Made by a program: the position numbers and the translations under genes
Notes under the pieces: generated by a model
Told to the model about the DNA's origin: nothing
The model's database searches: none
Seen by the model: only the letters and a program-made list of their open reading frames with translations
DNA from: Fistularia commersonii
Taxonomy: Eukaryota > Chordata > Actinopteri > Syngnathiformes > Fistulariidae
DNA: 64,000 nucleotides
Reading direction: 5' to 3'
Assembly (NCBI GenBank): GCA_037954325.1
Contig: JBBMNZ010000016.1
Span: forward strand, 1,112,001-1,176,000
Shown: positions 1-10,473 of the stretch, one piece after another
Layout: each line of letters starts with the position of its first letter
Position numbering within the stretch: position 1 is the first letter of the stretch

Positions 1-574
1 CCGGTGCGAAACCCTGTGTCGCGCCCGGGCAACGATGTCGTTGCATACAAGGTGGGTCGGCTCCCGAGTGGCGGCAAAAAGCGGGCTGACGTCAGAAGAA
101 TGTGTTGTTTTTAACACGTCAGTGGAAGGTGTGCGCTGACTTAACGTCAACATGTCGGCTCAGGCTAAGAACAACAAATGAGGAGGCGGCGAGGGGGTAT
201 ACGTGGAAGGCTGACTTCTGGTAGCGATCCACGGACACACAAGCAGTCGGGGTGCACCGTGGCATCAATGAGGGTTTTGATGGAGTATGTGTGTGTATGT
301 GTGTGTGTGAAATCAGGTCTGCACACAGTCGTTAGATTCATCCATTCAAAATGCTCAACTTGAGCTAAGGGGGGATCTAGACAGCACTTTTTCTTGCATG
401 TTTTTAGCGACAGCGCACCTTCTGTGATTGACATTAATGCATTTATCTCTCCTTCCTCCTCTATTCAAATCTTAAACATTCATTCTCTCTACTGCTTAAC
501 CTGCACTCAGGTGTTGCTTCCTGTAGCTGGGTTTTGACGGCAGGGCGGACCTGCAACCATCCATCATCTTATTC
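1..574. other. Non-repetitive noncoding stretch
   Basis: I see no gene and no recognised repeat here apart from a short impure TG run near 286-311. Only short frames interrupted by stops are present. The stretch holds one perfect cAMP-response-element palindrome, listed separately. It could be single-copy intergenic or intronic DNA. Confidence 0.5.
87..94. promoter_or_regulatory. CRE-type palindrome TGACGTCA
   Basis: A perfect TGACGTCA lies inside the 10-base palindrome CTGACGTCAG, in a moderately GC-rich non-repeat context. A second related half-site (TAACGTCA) lies about 50 bases downstream. CREB/ATF factors are known to bind this motif. One 8-mer is expected by chance about once per 64 kb, so function is only a possibility. 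Confidence 0.25.
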
Positions 575-738
575 ACATCCCCGGTGGACCTCTTGCATGT
601 GTTTGGACTGTTGGAGGAACCCGGAGAACCCTGAGGAACCTCCATGTGGAGAACATGGAGACTTCACACAGGAAGGGAATCCAACCAGGGACCTTCTTGC
701 TGCACGGAGAAAGATCTAGCCTCTGCTCCGCGTGTCAC
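575..738 (-). mobile_element. SINE-like repeat, head part
   Basis: On the minus strand this is the tRNA-like head of the family described at 6884-7842. The box-B-like GGTTGGATTCCC reads in reverse at 675-686. It is followed by the conserved mid-part, whose plus-strand text includes ggaggaacccggagaaccct. The distal part and GAAT tail are missing. Confidence 0.65.
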
Positions 739-1077
739 TCATCCAATGTTAAACACTGACATTGCACCTTCTTGTGCTTCTTCCTCAGACTACAATGAAA
801 GGAGTTTGTAAATAAAAGACGGGACAGGAGCGTGGTATCCTTAAAAAAACAAAAATGACAGATTTCACATCCTTTTTAGTGGATGAGATCGAATAAAAAA
901 ACACCTTCAGGGAATCCGCAGGCTCATAAACCCAAGTGTATGTCTGCTAATATATGTGTGTGTGTCAATCAATGTGTCAGAGTATGTGTGCATGAATGGT
1001 TCAGACTTGTGGGGAGAGGCTGAGGACAAGATACTGATGTCAAACCTGATACTCTAGCAGCTGGAACATTACCTCCG

Positions 1078-1078
<1 letters not shown>
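739..1078. other. Noncoding stretch without recognised features
   Basis: The stretch has AT-rich sequence with short A runs near 843-900 and a weak TG run near 954-965. I see no gene or recognisable element. Confidence 0.4.

Positions 1079-1114
<36 letters not shown>
1079..1114. repeat. (CA)n microsatellite
   Basis: This is an uninterrupted CA run of about 36 bases. It lies 80 bases before a TG run of opposite polarity at 1197-1251, so the two could pair as a hairpin in single-stranded DNA. Confidence 0.95.
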
Positions 1115-1115
<1 letters not shown>

Positions 1116-1194
1116 GCTTCAGTCCCTCAGGCCACTTGTTCTGGGTAGCATGTGGCTAATTTGTCTAAGTTCTCCCGTCTGTCTGCTTTTATGG

Positions 1195-1196
<2 letters not shown>

Positions 1197-1251
<55 letters not shown>
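1197..1251. repeat. (TG)n microsatellite
   Basis: This is a pure TG array of about 55 bases. Frames running through it give artefactual poly-Thr/His or Cys/Val peptides and are not genes. Confidence 0.95.
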
Positions 1252-1252
<1 letters not shown>

Positions 1253-1580
1253 TGTCTGCTGCTGGCCAGTGTTCATCTTGAGGTGAACAGAAGAGGCTGT
1301 AGGCTGTGCCCTGGATTCCAGCGGTCCTACCGTGTGCACAAGCAGGTCCCAGGAACAGTGACAACCATCCGCGGCTAAAAACCAATCAGGAGGGGTTTCG
1401 CTGCCCCGTGGGTCTTCGCCGCAGCTGGTGAGAGGTACAGCCGGTCTCCCTTGCTCACTCGTTCACCTCCGCGATCTCTGCCCATCTGTGTCCCGTTGTA
1501 AACCACCAGACGAGCTGCATCTCGGGAAAGCTAAGGCTGCGTAGCCATTTCAAGTCACCCTTAGCTTAGTGCTCTAGTTT

Positions 1581-2592
1581 ACAGGAGGTTCAATGGAGAC
1601 ACTGATTGCCCAGATGTGTGAATGAGAGGGTGAATGGCTGGATGAGAGGGTGAATGGCTGGATGTCCTTATATGACATTTATATGAGTGAATGAATGGTG
1701 TCTCTATAGGACGTGTGAATGGGTGGGTGAATGAGCGCAGATATGGTTGGACTGCATTTCTCAGATGTGAATGAGTGAATGGTGGTGACCTGGATGAGGG
1801 AAACAATAATTCTCTCAATGTGAATGAAGGAGTGAATGGTTGCATGTGAATATAATATAATACTGAATATAATACTGCATGAATGAATGAATGACTGAAT
1901 CGATGAGAGTGAATGTCTCTACATGACATGTGAATGAGAGAGTGAATGCTTTTTAGTTTCTAAACACGCGGCGAATGAGAGGGTGAATGGCTGGATGTCC
2001 TAAAAAGACACATGAATGAGTGAATGAATCCTTTCTATATGACATGTGAATGAGAGGGTGAATAAGCGCAGATATGGTCAGACAGTATTTCTCTGCATTG
2101 TGAGAGTGAATGAGAGAGTGAATGAGTGAATGGTGGTTTATCTCAAAATGACATGTAGATGAGTAAATGAACAAGGGAGTGAATGGTTGCATATGAATAT
2201 GATACTGCATGAATGAATGAATGAATGGCTTTATGTCTTTATATGATACGTGGATGAGTGAGTGAATGCTTTTTTGTTTCAATGCAAGTGGTGAATGAGA
2301 GGGTGAATGGCTGGATGTCTTTATATGACAAATTGATGAGTGGATGAATGGACTGTATTTATCTACATTACATGTAAACGAGAGTGAATGAGTGGATGAG
2401 TGAATGAATGGTTGAATGAGAGGGTGAATAGTTGCATGCCTCTATTTGACCTATGAATGAGTGAGTGAATGTTATTTTGTTCGTGGGGAATGGCTGTATG
2501 ACCTGTGAATGTACGTCTCCAGAACAAAGACAGCAGTGATAGCCCCCCCCCCCCCCCCCCACTTGATAAGCGATTGAATGAATGAATGAATA
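1581..2592 (+). mobile_element. SINE-like repeat with giant internal minisatellite
   Basis: The left edge carries the family mid-part (aggaggttcaatggagacac). The right edge carries the family end: a C-run in place of the usual GC-rich stretch, then gataagcgattgaatgaatg with a short GAAT tail. Between them are about 0.9 kb of diverged units built on TGAATGAGAGGGTGAATGG, where an unexpanded copy has one. The array has a higher order of about 320-350 bases. The tRNA-like head is missing, so the copy is 5' truncated. Family membership is clear, but unit boundaries are blurred by divergence. Confidence 0.75.
2543..2560. repeat. (C)18 homopolymer
   Basis: A run of 18 C lies at the GC-rich segment just before the GAAT tail of the surrounding SINE-like element. 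The shorter C-runs in other copies suggest slippage at this site. Confidence 0.9.
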
Positions 2593-3540
2593 TTTCCGAG
2601 TCTTCAAACGATGATAAACCGTTCCTCCGCCGCCAAGTCACCTTACCATGAGCACACGATAACACCTCACATTACTCCTTGTGTTTATCTTTGCTCTTCC
2701 TGGGAAAGCAACCTAATATTAAACCTCGATTCGGGGGTTCTCGTTGCTTCAAGCGGCAGGGAAAATATACAAAAACAGGACGGCATTTCACATCTGGAGG
2801 CTGGGTTGTAATTAATAGCCGGAGAAAACAATAGCCGCTCTTCAGGCGGCGCAGATCGGTGACAGCAGGGCTGGACGGCGGCGCTGAACGCCGCCCAAAG
2901 ATTACAAGGAGGCTTTTTGTGACATCAAGTCTGAGCAAATTAAGTTAAACAGATGTCCAGATAATGAATCATCAGATTCCGGGCAGTCCGGCGTACAGAC
3001 CCGCGCTGTGCTTGGGAACAATCGTCCCTTTAGCACCCCTACATCATTGTCCGTCTCCGGTTTGCATTAAACAGCGCCGCAGACATTTAGGACGTACGTT
3101 AAAGTAGCTGTACCAGACATGCAGAGCCATGATTTAGCTGCACTTCATCATGACATCCAAAATCACATTAAGGCTCGGCGCAGTTGGAAAACAGCGATTA
3201 TTCAACGAAGGAAAAGTTTGTTGCGTCCAGGGTCGGCTGACATCGATCTGTGTCAGCGCATCTCCAGCGAGACGGCTAAATCCTCCTGTCTGCGCTGACG
3301 AGGCTCCCTGCAAATATCTTTAAGGCAAATTTGGAACACAAACATTGGGGAAACACCTGCATAAACAAAAAGGTTTGTAAAAGCCGAGAGGTGGATGTAT
3401 GTTTGATAGCTTTATGTCCCCGCAGAAGCTCCAGGTGCAGCTGATGTTTCTGGACAGATGTTGGATCTGAGTAAGCTATTCACCAGAATCCGTTAAAACC
3501 TGGGGATTTCTCACCGCTTGAGGTGTTGGACCTTTTCAAA
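2593..3540. other. Non-repetitive island, possible conserved noncoding DNA
   Basis: I recognise no repeat or coding signal here. The part at about 2760-3000 combines homeodomain-type motifs (TAATTAAT at 2809-2816, aaattaagttaa near 2938, gataatgaatcatcag near 2960) with a GC-rich block. Conservation cannot be judged from one sequence. Confidence 0.35.
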
Positions 3541-3807
3541 TCTCATTCATCCATTCATTCACTGGTTCATTCATTATCTCCATCACTGATCCTGCACTCC
3601 TGACCAAGAGCTACTGGTGACACAACCATTCACTTCTCACCCTTTACATCTCGTTGCAATAATATGCTTATTATTTCTTGTTTTTCTTTTTGCGACCTCT
3701 CATTCAGAAGTCTGGGCACTTTGGGGTCTTCGAAGAATCGCCTGCATCTCTTTGGACTGTGGAAGGAGACCGGAGGTGCAAACGACCAACCAGGGACCCT
3801 CTCGCTG
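3541..3807 (-). mobile_element. Degraded SINE-like repeat
   Basis: The left side has imperfect ATTC tetramers (the GAAT tail in reverse) followed by a remnant of the tail region. The right side has the reversed mid-part and head, with text such as ggactgtggaaggag and accaaccagggacc. The order matches a minus-strand copy, but divergence is high. It directly abuts the hAT element to its right. Confidence 0.5.
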
Positions 3808-4427
3808 TGCAATGTGAGCGCTCATTTTGGTCTGCGGCCTAATTTGATGTCAAGGGGGCCAGAATAGTAAAATCATAGCCTAATTACCTTGACGTAAGTC
3901 TGAATTTTTCCTTTGCTGTAGTGTAAAGAGAACGGGTAAATGTAAAGCATCTTCATATGTGATGCACTGTTCATGATGAATAACCTGAGATTCATTAAGA
4001 AAAATAAGTGCAATTCCACACCAAGCAAACAGGTTACTTATTAAACTCAAGGAACAAATAAGAAGTGTTCCATTTTTCTTGGAAAATCCGACACTCCATG
4101 TCCACTTTTGTGTTTTTTGATGACATCTTGCTGATGAGGGTGTCAGGACCGACGGAAAAGCAGGTAAATTTCTAACAGTAAGTAAAAAAAATGCTATTTA
4201 CAGACCCGGAAGCCGCATGGTGGCCATCTGCTGTAAGTTCTGAGTCACATCGTATTGTGCCATGTTGCTAATACTGACTAAAACAGTGCACTCCTAGCAC
4301 ACAATTTAAGAACTGCAATTTTATTTAAAAAAAGGTAGTTTTTCAAATTGTAAATTTTTTCCACGGGCCAGTACGGACCTCCTGGTGGGCTGATATCGGC
4401 CGGCAAGCCGTACGTTTGAACCCCCAG
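3808..4427. mobile_element. Non-autonomous hAT element remnant
   Basis: The left end resembles the common hAT start (a degraded CAGGGGTGTCAAACTCATTTT), followed by cggcctaatttgatgtcaag. The right end is ccacgggccagtacgg through gtacgtttgaacccccag, matching the family's usual right terminus. The interior lacks transposase coding sequence. Length is about 620 bases. I could not identify a clear 8-bp target duplication. Confidence 0.55.
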
Positions 4428-4605
4428 TCAATGATCCACAGGGCAACATCAAGCCGACGTTTGAACATCAGAGAGTGTTCACACCATCCGACGCCACGCC
4501 GAGATCTTCCTTGTGCCGCCTCGGTTTTCTGCAGCTTTCTGCCTGGAACAACCAGATTTAAACCAGCCTTGAATATCAGCAAAGTCAGAAACATGAAATG
4601 AAAGT

Positions 4606-4776
4606 GTATAATTTTATTTATTTATTTATTTTCTTATATATATTTTGATATCTTTCAGTTGTCTTCTAGTTCTCTATTTATATTTATATTCATATTTAAT
4701 GATACTTTCACTGCTGTGCTGCTGTGATAAAAGAATTTCCCCTATGTGGAGTATATCTGTATAAGTGTATCCTTAT
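4606..4776 (+). mobile_element. LINE 3' tail (aatttcccct / aataaag type)
   Basis: AT-rich sequence leads into gctgctgtgataaaagaatt and tcccctatg, the hallmark shared with copies at 18290, 24085, 35843, 44983, 50008 and 56625. The polyadenylation-like end is eroded here. It is probably a 5'-truncated LINE insertion. Confidence 0.6.
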
Positions 4777-5246
4777 GCAACATCTGATGACCAAATAATT
4801 ATTAGCTCCAAATAAACCCCCTATATGTCAGGCTCTAGTAATTACATGGCTTATTTGCCCATTCCACGTATGACGATAGACGACAGATTGCCGTACAATA
4901 AATTCTTAGTTAACGAAAAAAACAAGAGAATAGCCAAGAGAGGGGGGGTTTAATGATTCCTGCCGGGCTTAGAGGCCCGACAATTCGGGGTTTTATTTCC
5001 GTGCCAGTCATGTTTGTGGTGAGTCAGACAGCTCAGATGTACAACCGGCTAAAAATAAAAAAAAAATAACAATAACAAAAAAAAGAAGAAAAATACAGAG
5101 TGGAATGGAACTGATAAAATGTGTATTTTAAGAATCTGGACATGTAAGATATACAATACATCCTGCGGTGGGCTTTAATACTTTCACCTCCACATGTTAG
5201 CTTAACATTTCCATGCTAGTCCTGCTTGTGGGGAGTTCATGCATTA
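4777..5246. other. Noncoding stretch without recognised features
   Basis: The sequence is mostly unique, with A-rich runs near 5050-5090. I see no gene and no recognisable element. Confidence 0.4.
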
Positions 5247-5358
<112 letters not shown>

Positions 5359-5425
5359 ACTGGAACACAGTATAATACATGACTGTTTATGGGCATTATG
5401 CACATTAATGGATGATAACCTTTTA

Positions 5426-5812
5426 TGAAATTAATCTAAATTAAAATGAAATTTTATTTTCAATTTTCATTTTCATTTAAAATTTAATTTTCATTTTCAT
5501 TTATTTGTTATTTTAATTACTTAATTAAACCACACTCATCTTTGCACTTTGTGAGTTGCACGCTAAGCTGCACTCAAATGTCTTACTGCACTGCCACTGT
5601 TCTATTGAGCTGTTCATATTCAAATCTATAATCATATTTATAATAATGTTTATACTCTTCAAATCAGTACATATCCAAAAGCAATACGGGACAGCAAAGT
5701 TGGGATTTCACTGTACAGGGAAACATGTTTCTACACTGTCCATGTTACAATAAACGCTTTGAATCTTGAATCTTAATAACCTGACTGTAACCTCGGCTGA
5801 TTTTATAAGCAT
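5426..5812. other. AT-rich noncoding stretch
   Basis: Tandem-like AT-rich words built on attttcatttt lie at about 5440-5515, followed by unremarkable AT-rich sequence ending in caataaacgctttgaatctt. I see no gene. Confidence 0.4.
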
Positions 5813-5844
5813 GCACACGCACACACACACACATACACACACAC
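5813..5844. repeat. Impure (CA)n microsatellite
   Basis: A CA run of about 32 bases has GCAC and TACA interruptions. Confidence 0.85.
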
Positions 5845-6330
5845 TCATATATGTGTGTGTCAACAGGGTTATGAACACACAGCATTCACACACACGAGAC
5901 ACAAAGGGCCTATTGAAGGCTCTGCGGTGACAGCGCTTCATAATAAAGGCAAGCTGGAGCTGCCGGGGAGAAGAAGAGGAGGAAAAAGAAGAAGAGGGGG
6001 AAGGAGGAGTGTGGAGGACGCTCGCCGGGACGCTTAGAAGAGATGGCGACGCGATACATCCCGATAAAAACAGCCGGAGGTGCAGGTCGAGAGGTCGCTT
6101 TCCAAATAACCCGGACACGAGCCGGGGGGCGTTAGTGTGTGTGTATGTGTGTGCGCTTTATCGGTTCCACGGGTCTCGCCGCTGGTCCTTTGTGAAAACA
6201 GGCCGATATTAAAAAGGCAGAGGAAGCAGTAAATGTATGCGCACTTCATTAGAGAGACCACAGACACATGTGCGGCGGAAAAGAACATCGTAATGGGACA
6301 TTAATGGTGATGGGTGGGTACAATGTACAG
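5845..6330. other. GC-moderate noncoding stretch
   Basis: A purine-rich GA/GGA block lies at about 5960-6010, upstream of a GC-rich segment. A short 30-codon frame starts at 6041 in good initiation context but has no supporting feature. No repeat family is recognised. Confidence 0.35.
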
Positions 6331-6332
6331 TA

Positions 6333-6368
<36 letters not shown>
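6331..6368. repeat. (TG)n microsatellite
   Basis: A TG array of about 38 bases follows a TATG lead-in. Confidence 0.9.
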
Positions 6369-6369
<1 letters not shown>

Positions 6370-6883
6370 AAGGTAGGTAATAGTGTCCTACAAGTAGCTT
6401 AAATTGCTCCCAGACACGTGAATAGTTAGGACGCAGAGCTGTAAGATACGCCGCGCTCCGAGGTGTCTCTCGAAAAGCCCCGACGGCGGATGTGTGTTTT
6501 TTTGTTTCAGCCGACAAATCTCCAGGAAACACGGAGGGGCGCCTCGAGTTACCGCCCGCAAGAACGACCGACCCAGATTCAAAGAAATCCCGGATATGGT
6601 TCTCCTTGCCGAGGGAGGATTTATACGTTACACGGTTTTAACCCTATCAAGGCGGACCTGATAAACTAACAACATGTGAGAGAGCGTCCGCGCAATGAGC
6701 GTTGGATTTTCTTTCCCTTCCTTAGGAATCCATCCCGCCTCGACCGGCACATGTGCTTGAGAAGGATGCAGGGGGAGGGGACGTTGCACCGGCGTTGAAA
6801 GGAAAACACCAGTGATGGAGTTAGGAAACGGGAGGACCGTGGGGGAACCTCAAACATATTGTATTTGGACGTGAATGAAAATG
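6369..6883. other. Noncoding stretch without recognised features
   Basis: The base composition is mixed and there is no repeat I can name. No open frame here has protein-like character. Confidence 0.4.
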
Positions 6884-7842
6884 TTGAGCGGTTAGCGCCT
6901 CGGCCCTCACGGCCAGAAGGTCCCCGGTTGGATTCCCTTCCTGTGCGGAGCCTCCATGTTCTCCATGTCTGTGTGGGGGTTCCTCAGGGTTCTCCGGGTT
7001 CCTCCAGCAGGAGGTTCATGGACACCCTGAACTGTCCAGACGTGCGAATGGTTGCATGTCTCTCAATGGCTTGTGAATGAGTGAATATGTATGACTTTAC
7101 ATGACGTGTGAATGAGAGTGAATGTATGTCTCTAAATGACTTGTGAATGAATGAAACGTATGTCTCTAAATTATTTGAATGAGGACATGAACAGTTAGAC
7201 GTCTCGAAATGAGTTGTGAAAAAGTGAATATGTATGTCTTTACATGATATGTGAATGAGAGGGTGAACGGTTGGATGTCTCGATGTGACACACGAATGAG
7301 TGAAAATGTGTCTAAATGACGTGAATGAGAGGGTGAATTGTTGCATGTTTCTATATGATTTGTGAATGAGATGGTAAATGGTTGATACCTGTAAATGACT
7401 CATGACAGAGTGAATATGTATGTTTTTACATGACCTGTGAATGAGCGGCTGAATGGTTGCATGTTTCTATATGATGTGAATGACAGGGTGAATGGCTCTG
7501 TGTCTCTATGTAACATGTGAATGAGTGATTGTATGGCTGTTGGTCTGCATATGAGAGGGTGAATGGTTGTGTGTCTTTATATGATGTGTGAATGAGAGGC
7601 TGAACAGTTATGTTTCTATAGGATGAGAGGGTGAATGGCTAAAAGTTTCTACATGGTGTGTGAATGATTTGGTGAATGGTTGTATGACTATTGTGGACCC
7701 CTTAAGGATCCAGGGTGAACCGCCCTCTCGGCCAATCACAGCTGAGATAGGCTCCACTACCCCTGCAACTCTGACTGTTGGATAAATGGTGGAAAACGAA
7801 TGAATGAATGAATGAATGAATGAATGAATGAATGAATGAATG
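6884..7842 (+). mobile_element. Complete SINE-like repeat with expanded internal minisatellite
   Basis: The element starts with a tRNA-like head: gagcggttagcgcc near 6886-6899 resembles box A, and GGTTGGATTCCC at 6926-6937 resembles box B. These would be the internal RNA polymerase III signals. A conserved mid-part follows (tccatgttctccatgtctgt, then ggttcctccagcaggaggtt). About 650 bases of a roughly 41-bp unit based on TGAATGAGAGGGTGAATGG come next, some 15-16 units. The tail is the conserved cagggtgaaccgccctctcg and gagataggctccactacccc, then a pure GAAT run of about 45 bases. No protein is encoded. Mobility would depend on a LINE partner, which is inference. Confidence 0.8.
7038..7690 (+). 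repeat. Minisatellite of about 41 bp inside the SINE
   Basis: Diverged tandem units have the core TGAATGAGAGGGTGAATGG followed by variable text such as ttgcatgtctctatatgaca. Unit length varies by a few bases. The same core occurs once in unexpanded copies (49562-49815), so the array arose by tandem duplication of one internal segment. Confidence 0.8.
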
Positions 7843-7975
7843 GAGATGTTGAACTACTTCCCATCCAGTGATGAACTGTTTGACTTGCTCACGTCCACAA
7901 GCAGCCTGAGCCCGTTCCTTCCTGATATCAACATGTAATTTTCTTCCACTTAATCGCATGAATGAAGAGTTAAAT

Positions 7976-8416
7976 CAGGGGTTCCCAACGAAAAGAAATT
8001 CTTTCTTTGGTACACGTTATATTTTTTTCATTCGACTTTTTGGATCTTCTTTTGAAAAACATCTGTTTCCGCACTCAACTCTGTCGCGTCATTTCACATA
8101 CCAGCTAGCACAAGCTAGCCCTTAAACTGGCTTTTTCGGGAGGAAACAAGCAAACAATGAGACCGCAGAAGCAAAAAGAAAGCTGCATTTGAAAGAAAAT
8201 ATCAAGATTCAGGCCAAAGTTACGGGTTCGTCGCGACAGGCGATACACAAGCTCCGCCCCCGCCATAAATTATTCATGGTGAATTGATATTATAGTGTGT
8301 TCAGATTAAATACTGTGAACTGACAAACGTTTATTTGAACTCTTGCGTTTCTAACCAGTCCGCAGAAACAGTTTCATGCATAAAACTGAAAAAAGGTTTG
8401 GGAATCTTGGGACCAA
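7976..8416. mobile_element. Probable hAT element remnant
   Basis: The left end reads CAGGGGTTCCCAACG, a typical hAT terminus. The right end has aaaaaaggtttgggaa, a decayed inverted counterpart. No transposase is visible and no target duplication is convincing. Length is about 440 bases. Confidence 0.4.
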
Positions 8417-8981
8417 GGTATTTCCCGGGTGTTTTGGAGGCTGTGCACGTCTATTTTCGATCTAATAAATCGAACCGTTTCTTTTTACCACCGAAGTAAA
8501 CATCTTTTAAAAAAAAGCCCAGACACTAGTGTTTATCGCCGCTTTTTTCTAGCGAGCGCCTTCCTCTGCAGCCGGCTTCCCTGCTCGCCACGGCCACGAG
8601 TGGCTGGAATTAGTCAACAAGCATCTGGTTGCAAGCAGGCAGAACAACAACCCCCAGAACAAGGGAACGCGGCAATGACGTTCAATTAATTAAAGGTTAA
8701 TGGTTACCAGATTCCTCCCGCGGCCCACCTGTTAGGGTTGAGGAAAAGCAGCAGGATGTGTGTGAGCCGACGAGGAGGGAAAAGTGGGTGACATAAATGC
8801 GGAGTAATTTGACAGTGAGCGGAGGGATTAGGGGAAAGAGGAGGAGAACGGACGGAGGAGTGGAAATGAGGAATAAGAACAAGGAGAAGGAGGTAAGAAG
8901 GAAGGAGAATACATTTCGTCAAACTGAGGGCTTTCAATTGCTTGTGCACTGGATGAAATGCATTAGCGGTACAGAAATGTA
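8417..8981. other. Noncoding stretch without recognised features
   Basis: The sequence is mixed, with a purine-rich (GGA/GAA) segment at about 8820-8910. I see no gene or element. Confidence 0.4.
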
Positions 8982-9120
8982 GCATTGGTTAGCGCCTATG
9001 CTCCACAACAACAAGGTCCCCACAGGGGGTCTTACTTTGTGGTGGTCTCCATGTTGTCCATGCGTCTGTGTGAGGTTTCTCCAGGTTCCCCCCGAAGTCC
9101 AAAACACATGGAGACCCTAC
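8982..9120 (+). mobile_element. SINE-like repeat, head and mid-part
   Basis: The sequence ttggttagcgcctatgctcc is followed by the family mid-part (ggtctccatgttgtccatgc, then gtttctccaggttcccccc). The region around box B is diverged. The array and tail are absent. Confidence 0.55.
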
Positions 9121-10025
9121 ATATCACCTGGTTTCATCAGGACCTGCTAGTTAAGCTAAATAATACAAGAGATGGCATGGGATGGAAGATCTACCTGTGA
9201 ATTTTCACCACAACAGCTGAGTCTACATCACTGCTGACTCCCTTCTCCCCTCACTCTTGAACAACACCCTGAGATACTCGGGCCGGGATCTCCTCTGGAG
9301 GAGGCCCTCCTTAAGCTGAGGACCAACAGGTACAGGTTCTCGTCCAACAGAAGGTACAGCCATGTTTGTCATCCATAGTCATGATGATGACGTGAAGGTC
9401 AGACTGAGCCGAGCAGACCAAATGCAGAAAACCTGAATGTTCTGCGGAGGATCTGCACCAACATTCAGCTCCCACCTGGGGAACAGGTGAGCCAGGTGTG
9501 TGCTCACCTGTCAGCCAGCCTGCACCTTCATTACACGTAATATCTGCATGATCTTTGAAGAGGGTATTTTTGAATTTGATCCGGGGGGGGGGGGGGTGAG
9601 CATGAGCAGAGGACTTCATATCGCACATCCAGATCAGAAGCAGCAGATTGCACCTCCTCCATCTCAGATAAGGTTCATCTGGAGGCCAGCGACATCCAAG
9701 CCGACGCGCCGAGAGGTTGGCGAGGCGCTAACGGTTGCGGAACGATAAAGCGGATTATTAGCTTGGAAGGAAAGATGATAAATGTCAACGCCGGAGCGAG
9801 GGATGGACGGCGTAGGTGTGGAGGGACGTCTGGGCCAAAGGTCTGAGAAGGTCTTGGAAGATGCCGGGGAACAAAGAGACGGAGATAAAGTCCTTTCGGA
9901 GCTTTCATCTGTGAGGGGCCGTTATCTGGACGTCATCTCACAGCCCAGAGCAGCGAGGCCGCTTCAATCGCACACACACACACATTATTCTCTGGCCTGC
10001 ATGCACGTGGCATATCTGGGATTCC
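9121..10025. other. Noncoding stretch without recognised features
   Basis: The stretch is mostly unique with a G-run of about 14 near 9583-9597. GATA-type words (ggattattagcttgg, agatgataaatg) cluster at about 9748-9785. No protein-like frame is visible. Confidence 0.35.
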
Positions 10026-10060
10026 TGTGTGTGTGTGTGTGTGTGTGTGTGTCTGTGTCT
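10026..10060. repeat. (TG)n microsatellite
   Basis: A TG run of about 27 bases is followed by TCTG interruptions. Confidence 0.9.
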
Positions 10061-10151
10061 GTAGAAGAGAGGTGAAGCTGTGTTTCTCTGATAAAGGAGG
10101 TGGTTGACGGGTGCACATTTTGAACAAAGGGATTCTCCATGACAATGTTCA

Positions 10152-10366
10152 TGCATGCATTCATCCATCCATACTTTCATGCATTCATTCATGCATCCAT
10201 CCATCCATCCATTCATTTCATACATTCAATCATTCATCTGTCCATTCATTAATGCATTCATTCATCCATACATTCATTCATCCTTCCTTTCATTCATGCA
10301 GTCATTCATCCAACTACTGATTAAGTCATCCATCCATCCATCCATCCATTCACCCATTCATTAACT
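10152..10366. repeat. (ATCC)n/(ATTC)n tetranucleotide array
   Basis: About 215 bases of mixed CATC, CATT and ATCC tetramers are diverged in the middle and purer near 10328-10350. The array resembles an overgrown reversed GAAT tail of the SINE family, but no SINE body adjoins it. Confidence 0.85.
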
Positions 10367-10432
10367 TTGAGCTGACTTTGCGCGTACTCTTTCCAGCCAC
10401 TCTGCTGCACACTCCGATGAGATGCATCAAAA

Positions 10433-10435
<3 letters not shown>

Positions 10436-10471
<36 letters not shown>
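10436..10471. repeat. (TG)n microsatellite
   Basis: A pure TG array of about 36 bases. Confidence 0.95.

Positions 10472-10473
<2 letters not shown>

Noticed and set aside
6041..6133. 30-codon frame starting MATRYIPIKT in good initiation context
   Set aside because: It is too short to support without conservation or transcript evidence, and the downstream sequence is unremarkable.
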